Shown: positions 32,539 through 41,177 of the stretch, in pieces
Numbering within the stretch: the first letter of the stretch is position 1
How the letters are laid out: every line of letters begins with the position of its first letter
Origin: an uncultured Prevotella sp.
GTDB lineage: Bacteria > Bacteroidota > Bacteroidia > Bacteroidales > Bacteroidaceae
Direction of reading: 5' to 3'
Length of the DNA: 59,420 nt
Assembly: GCA_900314995.1 (NCBI GenBank)
Contig: OMXK01000014.1
Location: 1-59,420 of the forward strand
Program-made: the position numbers and the translations under genes
Notes under the pieces: model-generated
What the model was told of the DNA's origin: nothing
What the model saw: only the letters and a program-made list of their open reading frames with translations
Database searches by the model: none

Positions 32539-33411
32539 ATGAATAAGAAAGTCATTATTCCCCTTGTTGTCGTCATCCTGGCCTTGCTGGGCGGACTTGC
32601 ATGGCTCTACTTCAGCCTACAGGAGCAGAAGCAGGTGAATCAGGATATGCAGGAACTGGCAGCCCTCGACAAGCAGGAGATGGAGAACGAATACGAGCGT
32701 TTCGCCTTGCAGTATAGTGAGATGAAGACGCAGATCAACAATGACTCGATCATCGCCCAGCTGACGCAAGAGCAGATGAAGACGCAGCAGCTGCTGCAGG
32801 AGCTGAAGCAGGTGAAAGCCTCTGATGCCCGTGAGATTGCCCGTCTGAAGAAGGAACTGGCCACGGTGAGAGCCGTGTTGCGCGACTATGTGATGCAGAT
32901 TGACTCGCTGAACCGCCTGAATGAGAACCTGAAGGCCGAGAATACCCGCGTGAATGCCGAACTGGAGCAGCGCACAGCCCAGGTGGCAGGTCTGAGCCAT
33001 GAGAAAGCTTCGCTCTCGGAGAAGGTGGCCATTGCCGCACAGCTCGATGCGACGAACATCAACCTCGTGATGGAGAATGATCGCGGCAAGAACGTGAAGA
33101 AACTGAAGGACTGCACTCGGCTGAAGACCAGCTTCACGGTTTCCAAGAACGTGACGGCCTCCAATGGCAACCGCACCCTCTACGTGCGCATCCAGAATCC
33201 GGGCGGCAATACACTCAAGGGCGGCGGCAGTTTCGGCTACGAGAACCGCACCCTCGACTGCTCGGCCAAGAAAACCATCGAGTACACAGGCGAGGAAACG
33301 CCGGTGACCGTCTACTGGAACATGACGCAGCCGCTGGAGGCTGGCGACTACCGCGTGAGCATCTTTGCCGACGGTCATATGATTGGAACAAGAACGTTTA
33401 GTTTTAAATAA
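32539..33411 (+). CDS. Membrane-anchored coiled-coil protein with C-terminal beta domain
   Basis: A 290-residue protein that I cannot assign to a named family. One N-terminal membrane helix (KVIIPLVVVILALLGGLAWLYF) is followed by a long heptad-rich coiled coil (about 30-185; QKQVNQDMQELAALDKQEME, LQELKQVKASDAREIARLKK) and a compact C-terminal domain (about 195-290) with SFTVSKNVTASNGNRTLYVR, VYWNMTQPLEAGDYRVSIFA and TRTFSFK, probably a beta sandwich. The helix points it to the periplasm. It is the first gene of the efflux operon, 4 nt before tolC, so it may shape or sense the periplasmic channel; that is inference. The start at 32539 follows the promoter by about 20 nt. Confidence 0.75.
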   Translation: MNKKVIIPLVVVILALLGGLAWLYFSLQEQKQVNQDMQELAALDKQEMENEYERFALQYSEMKTQINNDSIIAQLTQEQMKTQQLLQELKQVKASDAREIARLKKELATVRAVLRDYVMQIDSLNRLNENLKAENTRVNAELEQRTAQVAGLSHEKASLSEKVAIAAQLDATNINLVMENDRGKNVKKLKDCTRLKTSFTVSKNVTASNGNRTLYVRIQNPGGNTLKGGGSFGYENRTLDCSAKKTIEYTGEETPVTVYWNMTQPLEAGDYRVSIFADGHMIGTRTFSFK

Positions 33412-33415
33412 AAGT

Positions 33416-34933
33416 ATGAATAGAATCTTTGTAACGTTGTTATTAGCAGGCTTGCTATTGCCAGCGAGCGCCCAGAGACTGTTGACACTCGACAGCTGTC
33501 GGCAGATGGCACTGCGCAATAACAAGCAGCTAGGCATCTCGAAGCTGAAGCAGGACATGGCTGCCGATCTCCGGAAATCGGCGCGCACGAAGCTCCTGCC
33601 CCATGTGAGTGCCATCGGAACCTATGAGCATACCAGCCGTGCGATTTCGCTGCTGAGCGACACCCAGAAGGAAACCCTGCCGAAGATCGGTACGGGCGTC
33701 GTGGGGAGCATGCAGCCGCAGATGGCTGGCATAGAGACTTCGATGCAGCAAATTGGTACCGCTTTCGTGAAATTGGGCGTGCCTGCTGCCGAGGTGCAGC
33801 AGATGATGGGTGGCCTGCAGACCAGCATGCAGGGCAGTATGCAGGGTATGGAAGCCACGCTCAATGCACTGGGACAGCAGATCGTAGACGCCTTCAACAC
33901 GGATACCCGTAACCTCTTTGCCGGCTCCATCATTCTGACGCAGCCTATCTTCATGGGCGGTAGTATCATTGCCCTCAACAAGATGGCCGCAATTAACGAA
34001 GAACTGGCAGAAAACTCGCAGAACGCCCGTAGGCAAGCCACCATCTATGGCATCGATCAGGCTTACTGGCAGGTGGTATCCCTCTGCCATAAGAAGAAAC
34101 TGGCCGAGAGTTATCTCGAGTTGGTGAAGAAACTCGACGCCGATGTCCACAAGATGATAGAAGAGGGCGTGGCTACCAGAAGCGACGGCCTGAGTGTAGA
34201 CGTGAAGGTGAACGAGGCAGAAATGACGCTCACGAAGGTGAACGACGGTCTCGTGCTGTCGCGCATGCTGCTCAACGAGCACTGTGGACTGCCCCTCGAC
34301 GAGGCTGTCACGCTGGCAGACGAGATGGCAGAGACAATCTCGACGGTGGAACTGGCACCACAGCTTGATGTGGAGCAGGCAGTGGAGAACCGTCCCGAAC
34401 TGAAAATGTTGCAGAATACGGTCGATCTTTCCAAGCAGACCACTAATGTGCTCCGTGCAGGCTATATGCCTCAGCTGGCACTCACGGGTGGCTATGCCCT
34501 GACGAACCCCAGCCTGTTCAATGGCTTCGAGAAGAAATTCTCCGGCTATTGGCACGTTGGCGTGATGATGCGTGTACCTATCTGGAACTGGGGCGACACT
34601 ATGTATAAGGTGAGAGCCTCGAAGCGTGCCACCAGCATTGCCAACCTCGAACTGGCTGAGGCGCGGGAGATGATTGCGCTGCAGGTGAATCAGGTGACCT
34701 TTAAGGTAGGCGAAGCCAATAAGAAACTCACGATGGCACAGTCGAACATCGCCCGTGCCGATGAGAACCTGCGTATCGCCAATCTCGGTTTCAGCGAGGG
34801 CGTGATAACGCCTGCCACCGTGATGGAGGCACAGACGGCCTGGCTGCAGGCGCAGTCACAGAAGATTGATGCAGAGATTGATGTCAAGCTCTCGCAGGTG
34901 GATCTGCAGAAGGCACTTGGTACGCTGGAGTAG
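33416..34933 (+). CDS. TolC-family outer-membrane efflux protein
   Basis: A 505-residue outer-membrane channel subunit. Signal MNRIFVTLLLAGLLLPASAQ, then the two repeated OEP halves: LLTLDSCRQMALRNNKQLGI, RKSARTKLLPHVSAIGTYEH with a long Met/Gln-rich insertion (about 90-165, with MQGSMQGMEATLNAL), and ELAPQLDVEQAVENRPELKM and AGYMPQLALTGGYALTNPS in the second half. It would form the trimeric exit duct for the HlyD and ABC-2 proteins encoded next. The chosen ATG lies 4 nt behind the coiled-coil gene. The Met-rich insertion is unusual and may be part of the periplasmic equatorial region. Confidence 0.9.
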   Translation: MNRIFVTLLLAGLLLPASAQRLLTLDSCRQMALRNNKQLGISKLKQDMAADLRKSARTKLLPHVSAIGTYEHTSRAISLLSDTQKETLPKIGTGVVGSMQPQMAGIETSMQQIGTAFVKLGVPAAEVQQMMGGLQTSMQGSMQGMEATLNALGQQIVDAFNTDTRNLFAGSIILTQPIFMGGSIIALNKMAAINEELAENSQNARRQATIYGIDQAYWQVVSLCHKKKLAESYLELVKKLDADVHKMIEEGVATRSDGLSVDVKVNEAEMTLTKVNDGLVLSRMLLNEHCGLPLDEAVTLADEMAETISTVELAPQLDVEQAVENRPELKMLQNTVDLSKQTTNVLRAGYMPQLALTGGYALTNPSLFNGFEKKFSGYWHVGVMMRVPIWNWGDTMYKVRASKRATSIANLELAEAREMIALQVNQVTFKVGEANKKLTMAQSNIARADENLRIANLGFSEGVITPATVMEAQTAWLQAQSQKIDAEIDVKLSQVDLQKALGTLE

Positions 34934-34960
34934 ATGGCCAAATAGTAGAAGAAACAGTTG

Positions 34961-34976
34961 AATCGTAAATCGTAAA
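34961..34976. repeat. Short tandem repeat between tolC and hlyD genes
   Basis: AATCGTAAATCGTAAA is an 8-nt unit in two copies, 27 nt behind the TolC-type stop codon and before the start of the HlyD-type gene. Confidence 0.6.
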
Positions 34977-34992
34977 AAAGTCAAATAAAACC

Positions 34993-35979
34993 ATGTCAGC
35001 AAAAAGTCAACACAACAATATTCTGCTAGCTATTGGCGGATTTGTTACAGTCGTGATTGTCGTAGCTATCATCGGATTCCTGCTGTTGGATCGTGATCCG
35101 GAAATCATGCAGGGTCAGGTAGAAGTCACCGAGTATCGAGTGTCGAGCAAGGTACCCGGGCGTATTCTGGAACTTCGCGTGAAGGAAGGCGACTATGTGA
35201 AGGTGGGTGATACCCTCGCCATTCTCGATGCGCCGGAGGTGCGTGCGAAGATGGAGCAGGCGCAGAGTGCCCAGAGCGCCGCTGCCGCCCTGGAGCTGAA
35301 GGCTCAGAACGGTGCCCGCAAGGAGCAGATCCAGGGTGCCTACAGCGTGCTGCAGCAGGCCACGGCAGGCTTCGAGATTGCCGAGAAATCCTATAACCGT
35401 GTGCAGCGTCTGTTCGACGAGGGGGTGATGAGTGCCCAGAAGCGCGACGAGGCCTATGCCAACTACAAGGCGATGGAGGCACAGATGAAGGCCGCCCAGA
35501 GCCAGTATGATATGGCTGTCAACGGTGCCCGCATGGAGGATAAGATGGCAGCTTCCGCCCAGGTGGGCCGTGCCAAGGGTGCCGTGAACGAGGTGAACAG
35601 CTATATCCACGAGACGGTGCAGGTAGCCCAGATCGAAGGTGAGGTAAGCGACATCTATCCGAAAGTAGGAGAGCTTGTAGGCACTGGCTCTCCCATCATG
35701 TCGATCTCTGTGATGAACGATATGTGGGGCACTTTCAATGTGCGCGAGGATGAGCTTGGCAACATGCAGGTGGGTTCTGAATTTACAGCCTTTGTGCCTG
35801 CCTTCAACAAGGACATCAAGATGAAGGTGTACTATCTGAAGGATCAGGGCTCGTATGCCGTATGGAAGGCTACGAAGGCCAACGGCCAGTACGACCTGAA
35901 GACCTTCGAGGTGAAAGCTCGCCCTGTGGATAAGCTTGAGGGCTTGCGCCCAGGTATGTCGCTGATTATCAAAAAATAG
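34993..35979 (+). CDS. HlyD-family membrane fusion protein
   Basis: A 328-residue periplasmic adaptor anchored by one N-terminal helix (LLAIGGFVTVVIVVAIIGFL). Next come the first half of the lipoyl domain (VTEYRVSSKVPGRILELRVK, GDYVKVGDTLAILDAPEV), a long helical hairpin rich in Ala and Gln (about 75-200), and the second half (EGEVSDIYPKVGELVGTGSP), then a beta barrel ending VKARPVDKLEGLRPGMSLII. It bridges the inner-membrane permeases and the TolC channel. It is 59 nt behind tolC and 9 nt before the first permease gene. Confidence 0.92.
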   Translation: MSAKSQHNNILLAIGGFVTVVIVVAIIGFLLLDRDPEIMQGQVEVTEYRVSSKVPGRILELRVKEGDYVKVGDTLAILDAPEVRAKMEQAQSAQSAAAALELKAQNGARKEQIQGAYSVLQQATAGFEIAEKSYNRVQRLFDEGVMSAQKRDEAYANYKAMEAQMKAAQSQYDMAVNGARMEDKMAASAQVGRAKGAVNEVNSYIHETVQVAQIEGEVSDIYPKVGELVGTGSPIMSISVMNDMWGTFNVREDELGNMQVGSEFTAFVPAFNKDIKMKVYYLKDQGSYAVWKATKANGQYDLKTFEVKARPVDKLEGLRPGMSLIIKK

Positions 35980-35988
35980 TCCGTCACC

Positions 35989-37158
35989 GTGAAGTACTTG
36001 AGTCAGATATGGCAGATTGCGTTGCGAGAGTGCAAGATTCTCTTCGTCAACCGTATCTATTTCTTCAGTATGGTCATCTTCCCCTTGCTGACGATGGTGT
36101 TCTTCACCTCGCTGATGGGCGAAGGCCTGCCTGAAGATATGCCTATCGGTGTGGTGGATCTCGACAATACGACGACCTCGCGCAGTCTGATTCGCAAGCT
36201 GGATGCCTTCCAGAGCTCACGGGTGGTGGCCCGCTATCCGTCAGTCAACGAGGCGCGCAGAGCCATACAGGAGAACCGGATATATGCCTTCCTCTATATA
36301 CCGAAGGGGACTACGGACAAGTTGCTTTCCAGCCGTCAGCCGAAGATATCCTATTATTATAATATGGCCTCGGTGATGTCGGGATCGCTGTTGATGAAAG
36401 ACCTGAAGACCATTTCGAACCTCGGTTCAGCGGCAGTAGGTCAGGCCACGATGCGTGCCAAGGGCTATACCCCCGAGCAGATTATGACCTTCCTGCAGCC
36501 CATCCGTCTGGATCTTCACCAGATAGCCAACCCTTGGACTAACTACAATGCCTATCTGTCGACGGTGTTCGTGCCTGGCGTGATGATGCTGTTTATGTTT
36601 CTTATATCAGCCTATTCGCTGGGTATGGAACTGAAGTTCGGTCGTGGTAAGGAGTGGCTGGGCTATGCCGACAACAATATCGTGGTGGCTATCCTTGGCA
36701 AGTATATCCCCCAGGCGCTGGTGTTCCTGTCGATCATCCTCTTCTATGAGTTCTATATCTATGGCGTGCTCCATTTCCCGCATCAGGGTGGGGCAGGTAA
36801 GATCCTGCTGCTGGTGCTGCTCGAGGTGCTCTCGTCGATAGGTTTCGGCATCTTCGCCTTCGGCCTGATGCCTTCTCTCCGCATGTCGATGAGTGTCTGT
36901 TCCCTCTGGGCTGTGCTGAGTTTCTCGCTGGCAGGCTCGGCTTTCCCCGTGATGGGTATGGATGGTGCCATCCAGTCGCTGACGTGGCTCTTCCCGCTGC
37001 GACATTACTATATGCTCTATCAGATCACCGTGTTCAATGGATTCCCGCTCATCGATTCGTGGTTCCATTTCGTGGCGCTTATCGGCTTTACGCTGCTGCC
37101 CTGGTTCGTGGTGAGTAAAATTAAAAATGCAATGCTGACTTATGTCTATATTCCATAG
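35989..37158 (+). CDS. ABC-2 type efflux permease, first of a pair
   Basis: A 389-residue inner-membrane protein. It starts with GTG at 35989 (MKYLSQIWQIALRECKIL), 9 nt after the HlyD stop. A first membrane helix (IYFFSMVIFPLLTMVFFTSL) is followed by a large periplasmic domain (LPEDMPIGVVDLDNTTTSRS to about residue 180), then a block of five or six membrane helices, as in the YbhS/YbhR pair. Such permeases normally work with an ATPase, which is not encoded in this operon. The gene overlaps the next permease by 17 nt. The substrate is unknown. Confidence 0.88.
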   Translation: MKYLSQIWQIALRECKILFVNRIYFFSMVIFPLLTMVFFTSLMGEGLPEDMPIGVVDLDNTTTSRSLIRKLDAFQSSRVVARYPSVNEARRAIQENRIYAFLYIPKGTTDKLLSSRQPKISYYYNMASVMSGSLLMKDLKTISNLGSAAVGQATMRAKGYTPEQIMTFLQPIRLDLHQIANPWTNYNAYLSTVFVPGVMMLFMFLISAYSLGMELKFGRGKEWLGYADNNIVVAILGKYIPQALVFLSIILFYEFYIYGVLHFPHQGGAGKILLLVLLEVLSSIGFGIFAFGLMPSLRMSMSVCSLWAVLSFSLAGSAFPVMGMDGAIQSLTWLFPLRHYYMLYQITVFNGFPLIDSWFHFVALIGFTLLPWFVVSKIKNAMLTYVYIP

Positions 37159-38407
37159 GATAATCGAAGGGATAAAGGATGCCTGCTATATCTGGCGCCA
37201 AGAGCTGAAGCAGGTGTTTCGCGACGAGGGCGTACTGATCTTCTGCGTCATCGTGCCGCTGGTGTATCCTTTGCTTTATTCCTGGATCTATAATAATGAG
37301 GTGGTCCGCGAAGTGCCTGTGGTTATCGTCGATGACTCCCACAGCCAGTTAAGCCGCCAGTTTATCCGCATGTGTGACGCCTCGCCCGATGTGAAGATCT
37401 TCTCCTTTGCCGACGATCTGGATGAGGCGAAGATGCTCGTCAGCCGTCAGCTGGCCAAAGGTGTCTATTATATCCCTGCGGATTTTGCGACCAACGTCAA
37501 TCGTATGAAGCAGGGCGTGATAGGTGTGTATTGCGACATGTCGCTCATGCTCACCTATAAGGCCATCTATCAGACGGCAGTAGCCGTGACGCAGACGATG
37601 GGTGCCGAGATCCAGCGCCGCGTATCCGGCAACTGGACGGCGCGCGAGGATCAGATTACCACGCGGCCGCTGGCCTTTGAGGATGTGCCGGTGTTCAATC
37701 CCGCAGGGGGCTACGGCAATTTCATCATCCCCGCCGTGCTGATGCTGATTATCCAGCAGACGCTGGTGCTCGGTATCGGATTAGCCGCAGGAACAGCCCG
37801 CGAGCGCAACCGTTACAGCGATCTGGTGCCCATCCATAAGTGTTATGGCGGCATCTACCGCATCGTCTGCGGCAAGGCGATGTGCTATCTGATGATCTAT
37901 GCTGTGATGTCGGCATACCTCACCATCGCCGTCCCGCGCATGTTCTCCTTTATAGCGATGATCCATTGGCAGGATCTTGTGGCGCTGATGGTTCCTTATC
38001 TGCTGGCATGTACCTTCTTTGGCTTGACTGTGTCGTGCCTGGTTCACTATCGCGAGAACGTCATGCTGCTGATGGTGTTCCTCTCGTTGCCGCTGCTGTT
38101 CATGTCGGGTGTGTCGTGGCCGCAGTCCAACATTCCCGGCTACTGGCAGGGTGTGTCCTGGCTGTTCCCCAGCACGTTTGGCATCCGGGCCTTTGTGCGG
38201 ATGAATACCATGGGTGGTGTGTTGAGCGACGTGGTGACAGAGATCCGTTGTCTGTGGATACAGGCCGCCGCCTATTTCGGCACCGCCTGTCTGGTTTACG
38301 GCTTCCAGGTGCGACTCACGCGCCGTCATGCCATGGAACGTCTCGAAGTGCTCCGCAAGAAGCGCGAAATCCGTCTCCAGCTGAAGAAGAAAACAGAGAA
38401 ACAATAA
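37142..38407 (+). CDS. ABC-2 type efflux permease, second of a pair
   Basis: A 421-residue inner-membrane protein with the same design as its neighbour: cytoplasmic start, a first helix (VLIFCVIVPLVYPLLYSWIY), a periplasmic domain (REVPVVIVDDSHSQLSRQFI and onward, up to about 195), a C-terminal helix block with FIIPAVLMLIIQQTLVLGIG and MLLMVFLSLPLLFMSGVSWP, and a strongly basic tail (RKKREIRLQLKKKTEKQ). The FMSGVSWP stretch matches the FLSGxxWP seen in ABC-2 permeases. It probably forms a heterodimer with the preceding protein. It is the last clear transport gene of the operon. Confidence 0.88.
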   Translation: MSIFHRIIEGIKDACYIWRQELKQVFRDEGVLIFCVIVPLVYPLLYSWIYNNEVVREVPVVIVDDSHSQLSRQFIRMCDASPDVKIFSFADDLDEAKMLVSRQLAKGVYYIPADFATNVNRMKQGVIGVYCDMSLMLTYKAIYQTAVAVTQTMGAEIQRRVSGNWTAREDQITTRPLAFEDVPVFNPAGGYGNFIIPAVLMLIIQQTLVLGIGLAAGTARERNRYSDLVPIHKCYGGIYRIVCGKAMCYLMIYAVMSAYLTIAVPRMFSFIAMIHWQDLVALMVPYLLACTFFGLTVSCLVHYRENVMLLMVFLSLPLLFMSGVSWPQSNIPGYWQGVSWLFPSTFGIRAFVRMNTMGGVLSDVVTEIRCLWIQAAAYFGTACLVYGFQVRLTRRHAMERLEVLRKKREIRLQLKKKTEKQ

Positions 38408-38449
38408 AGGAGTTTTAGGCGCAAGCCTACATTTAAAAATTGTATTAGT

Positions 38450-39772
38450 ATGACTAAAAAACTAAATCTATGGATGCTGGCTGCCATCCTGTTCTGCGGC
38501 TTCTCATTGGCTAATGTCTCTTGTGCAGAAGAGGATAATCCCTCAGGACAGCCAGATTACGTGAAACCAGAAGAAGTTTTCTTCACCAGCGAAATCAATG
38601 CGCTGATCGATGCCAACTATCCTGAAGTCATCGCCAACGGCTATGCCGAGCTCATCATCCCCTCGACGATGTTCGACCCCAGCATCATGAGGTATGCCGA
38701 CTACCACAAGGATGTGATGACCGCCCTCAACAAACTGGGCTACAAAACCTACATCAACGGCGGTGCCGTGCGCGATGCCGTGCTGGGTACAGCCATCCAC
38801 GACCTCGACTTCTCCACCGATGCCACGCCCGAGGAGATGAAGGAGAAGCTGACAGGCTTCGATGTCACCGTCACGAAGACAGGTGGAGGCGACATTGCAC
38901 AGTCGCATTATCCCAATAAGGACTGGACGGACATGGTGCCTATCAAGGGTGTCAATGAGAAGCTCAAGGGCAAGCCGTTCGTTCCGGCAGATGCCACCTA
39001 TGGCACCTATAGCAAGGATCTGCTCGATGATACCTATTCGCGCGACCTGACGATCAATAGCATCTACTATGACTTCCAGAACAACACCATCATCGACTAT
39101 CATGGCGGTCTGCACGACCTGCGCGACAAAGTCATCCGTACCGTCTACGATGCCAACACGATGTTTGCCATCAACGCCTCGGCACTGCTCCGCACCGTGC
39201 GCTTTGCCGCCCGCTACGGCTTCGATATCGATGCTGCCACCGCGACAGCCATCAAGGACAACATGCACTACTGCAAGGAGACCATCAACGGTGGGCTCAA
39301 CAACTACTACATCACCAAGGGCTTTGGCGACGAATGCGTATTGCGCACCTACCAGTATTATACCAAGTATGGCATCATTGACAACTTCATGCTCGGCTTG
39401 AAGGGCTATGCCGGCACTGCCGAATATGAGCAGCCGATGCTCAAGGCCCTCGAATATGTCCAGGCCAGAGGCAAGGTGACCCAAGACCTTTCCATGTCGA
39501 CCCTCTTCCTGCCCGTCATGAAGGATAAGATGGCCGATAAGGAGAAGACACTGGAGAACATCACCGCCGCCTGGGACAAGCTCGAAACAGAGTCTGGACA
39601 GAAAGAAGTCTTCGAGACCAACGACTACAGCGGCACCCGCACGGCTATGCTCAACACTTGGTATGTCTACTTCGCGCTCACAGGCGGCCCCTTAAGCCCT
39701 GAGGCACTCGACAAGCTCAAGGAGAATGCAGACTACGACAAGGGCGAACTGCTGGTTTATGCCTATAAATAA
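38450..39772 (+). CDS. Lipoprotein with a CCA-adding/poly(A)-polymerase-like nucleotidyltransferase domain
   Basis: A 440-residue protein that combines an exported lipoprotein N-terminus with a class II tRNA-nucleotidyltransferase fold. The signal MTKKLNLWMLAAILFCGFSL ends at Cys 25 (ANVSC) followed by AEEDNPSGQP, an acidic tether like that of surface lipoproteins. The nucleotidyltransferase head is clear: INGGAVRDAVLGTAIHDLDF (GGAVRD 104-109, Asp 118 and Asp 120), FSTDATPEEM, SRDLTINSIYYD (198-209) and DYHGGLHDLRDKVIRTV (216-232). The neck segment reads INASALLRTVRFAARYGFDI, so the EDPxR that tRNA enzymes have before LRxxRF is lost. The rest is helical. Catalysis looks possible, tRNA use doubtful. 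It follows the efflux operon by 42 nt without an obvious promoter. Confidence 0.8.
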   Translation: MTKKLNLWMLAAILFCGFSLANVSCAEEDNPSGQPDYVKPEEVFFTSEINALIDANYPEVIANGYAELIIPSTMFDPSIMRYADYHKDVMTALNKLGYKTYINGGAVRDAVLGTAIHDLDFSTDATPEEMKEKLTGFDVTVTKTGGGDIAQSHYPNKDWTDMVPIKGVNEKLKGKPFVPADATYGTYSKDLLDDTYSRDLTINSIYYDFQNNTIIDYHGGLHDLRDKVIRTVYDANTMFAINASALLRTVRFAARYGFDIDAATATAIKDNMHYCKETINGGLNNYYITKGFGDECVLRTYQYYTKYGIIDNFMLGLKGYAGTAEYEQPMLKALEYVQARGKVTQDLSMSTLFLPVMKDKMADKEKTLENITAAWDKLETESGQKEVFETNDYSGTRTAMLNTWYVYFALTGGPLSPEALDKLKENADYDKGELLVYAYK

Positions 39773-39883
39773 AATATTCATCCGATATTCGTAGTGTTTA
39801 GGTGCCTATGAACATCTGCTTTGCTGCGACGTGAAGGATGGTCGAAAGGTAGCAGACCTCGAAATTCTCGAGAGAATTACAGA

Positions 39884-39960
39884 GTTTCCTACCGAGAAAT
39901 TTCCCTTTTGTCGTAATGGAAGCAGAGGTTTGCCGTAATGTAAGTATCTGTTTGCAGGCA
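39884..39960. repeat. Second iteron set with a 22-nt period
   Basis: Units start at 39884, 39906, 39928 and (partial) 39950, again exactly 22 nt apart. The third begins GTTTGCCGTAATGTAAGTAT and the fourth GTTTGCAGGC. The first, read in reverse complement, contains TTTCTCGGTAGGAAAC, one base from TTTCTCGGTAGCAAAC of the set at 12762-12844. It lies in the 263-nt gap between the lipoprotein gene and mrp; the part before 39880 shows nothing else except a related GGTAGCAGACC at 39848. Confidence 0.7.
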
Positions 39961-39964
39961 TATT

Positions 39965-40031
39965 TTTACTCTGGGGCCAGGCCCCGAGGCCAAGTTTTTT
40001 ACTTTACCTCGGGGCCTGGCCCCAGAGTAAA
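39965..40031. repeat. Inverted pair of GC-hairpin repeats behind mrp
   Basis: Two 25-nt arms (39965-39989 and 40007-40031) are perfect reverse complements with a 17-nt spacer; each arm holds the self-pairing GGGGCCAGGCCCC or its complement. It starts 4 nt from the mrp stop codon. The units match those in the rRNA methyltransferase gene. It probably acts as a terminator for the mrp operon as well. Confidence 0.85.
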
Positions 40032-40035
40032 GTTT

Positions 40036-41157
40036 TTAGGATTTCTGGCCGACAATCTTGGTCTTGGGACGCTCTTTGTTGCGGCGGTTGACGACGGTGA
40101 CGACGGCCTGGGCGAGATTGATGAAGGCCAGACCGGTGGCGGTGTCGCTGCTAAGGGCTGCGGGAGTGCCTGCGTCGCCGTTGTCGCAGATGCTCTGTAC
40201 GAGCGGGATCTGTGCCAGCAGGGGCACGTTCATCTCTTCGGCCAGTTGCTTGCAGCCTTCCTTGCCGAAGATGTAATACTTGTTATTGGGCAGCTCGGCA
40301 GGGGTAAACCATGCCATGTTCTCGATGAGACCGAGGATGGGCACATCGACCTTCTCATTGCGGTACATATCGATGCCTTTGCGGGCATCGGCCAAAGCTA
40401 CCTGTTGGGGGGTAGACACGATGACGGCTCCCGTGATGGGCAGCGTCTGTAGTAACGTCAGATGGATGTCGGAGGTTCCTGGCGGGGTGTCGAGGATGAA
40501 ATAGTCGAGCTCGCCCCAATCTGCATCGGCAATGAGCTGCTTCAAGGCACTGGTGGCCATGCCGCCGCGCCAGAGGGTGGCGGTGGTGGGGGAGACGAAG
40601 AAGCCGATGGACAGCAGTTTGACACCATACTGCTCGATGGGGCAGATGAGGTCGCGCCCATCCTTCTTCACGGCGTAGGGACGTTCGCTTTCCACGTTGA
40701 ACATCTTGGGCATGGAGGGCCCGAAGATATCCGTATCCAGGAGTCCTACCTTGTAGCCGAGACGTGCCAGGGCGATGGCGAGGTTGGCAGAGACGGTGCT
40801 CTTGCCGACACCACCCTTGCCGCTGCTCACGGCGATGATGTTTTTCACGCCAGGCAGCATCTGGCCTACTTCAGGACGCGGCGCTGACTTGAACTCTGTG
40901 TCGATGGTGACGTCGATGTCCTGGCCACAGTGGTACTTGATGGCGGCCTCGGCGGCCTTGACTGTTGATTTCAAAAAAGGGTCGGTGTCGCGTGGAAACA
41001 CGAGGACGACCTTCACTTTCCAGTGGTCTCCCTCCTGAGAAGGAGCGGCTACCGACGGGGTGTCGGCAACCATCTCACTCTCTACGAGGTTTTTCTTCGT
41101 GCCGGCATACGTCACCGTTGCCAGCGCATCCATAATCAGTTGTGGGTATAGGGTCAT
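40036..41157 (-). CDS. Mrp/ApbC-family iron-sulphur carrier ATPase
   Basis: A 373-residue cytoplasmic P-loop protein that carries or inserts Fe-S clusters. A DUF59 (SufT-like) domain occupies about 1-95 (YPQLIMDALATVTYAGTKKN), then the deviant Walker A IIAVSSGKGGVGKSTVSANL, VGLLDTDIFGPSMPKMFNVE, the DYFILDTPPGTSDIHLTLLQ block and GLIENMAWFTPAELPNNKYY. The CxxC found in this place in proteobacterial ApbC is replaced by ELPNNKYY, as is usual in my memory for Bacteroidetes. It is 20 nt behind the LRR gene and followed at once by the inverted GC-hairpin pair. Confidence 0.9.
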   Translation of the reverse strand: MTLYPQLIMDALATVTYAGTKKNLVESEMVADTPSVAAPSQEGDHWKVKVVLVFPRDTDPFLKSTVKAAEAAIKYHCGQDIDVTIDTEFKSAPRPEVGQMLPGVKNIIAVSSGKGGVGKSTVSANLAIALARLGYKVGLLDTDIFGPSMPKMFNVESERPYAVKKDGRDLICPIEQYGVKLLSIGFFVSPTTATLWRGGMATSALKQLIADADWGELDYFILDTPPGTSDIHLTLLQTLPITGAVIVSTPQQVALADARKGIDMYRNEKVDVPILGLIENMAWFTPAELPNNKYYIFGKEGCKQLAEEMNVPLLAQIPLVQSICDNGDAGTPAALSSDTATGLAFINLAQAVVTVVNRRNKERPKTKIVGQKS

Positions 41158-41177
41158 TGATGATCTGTTGCTTATGC

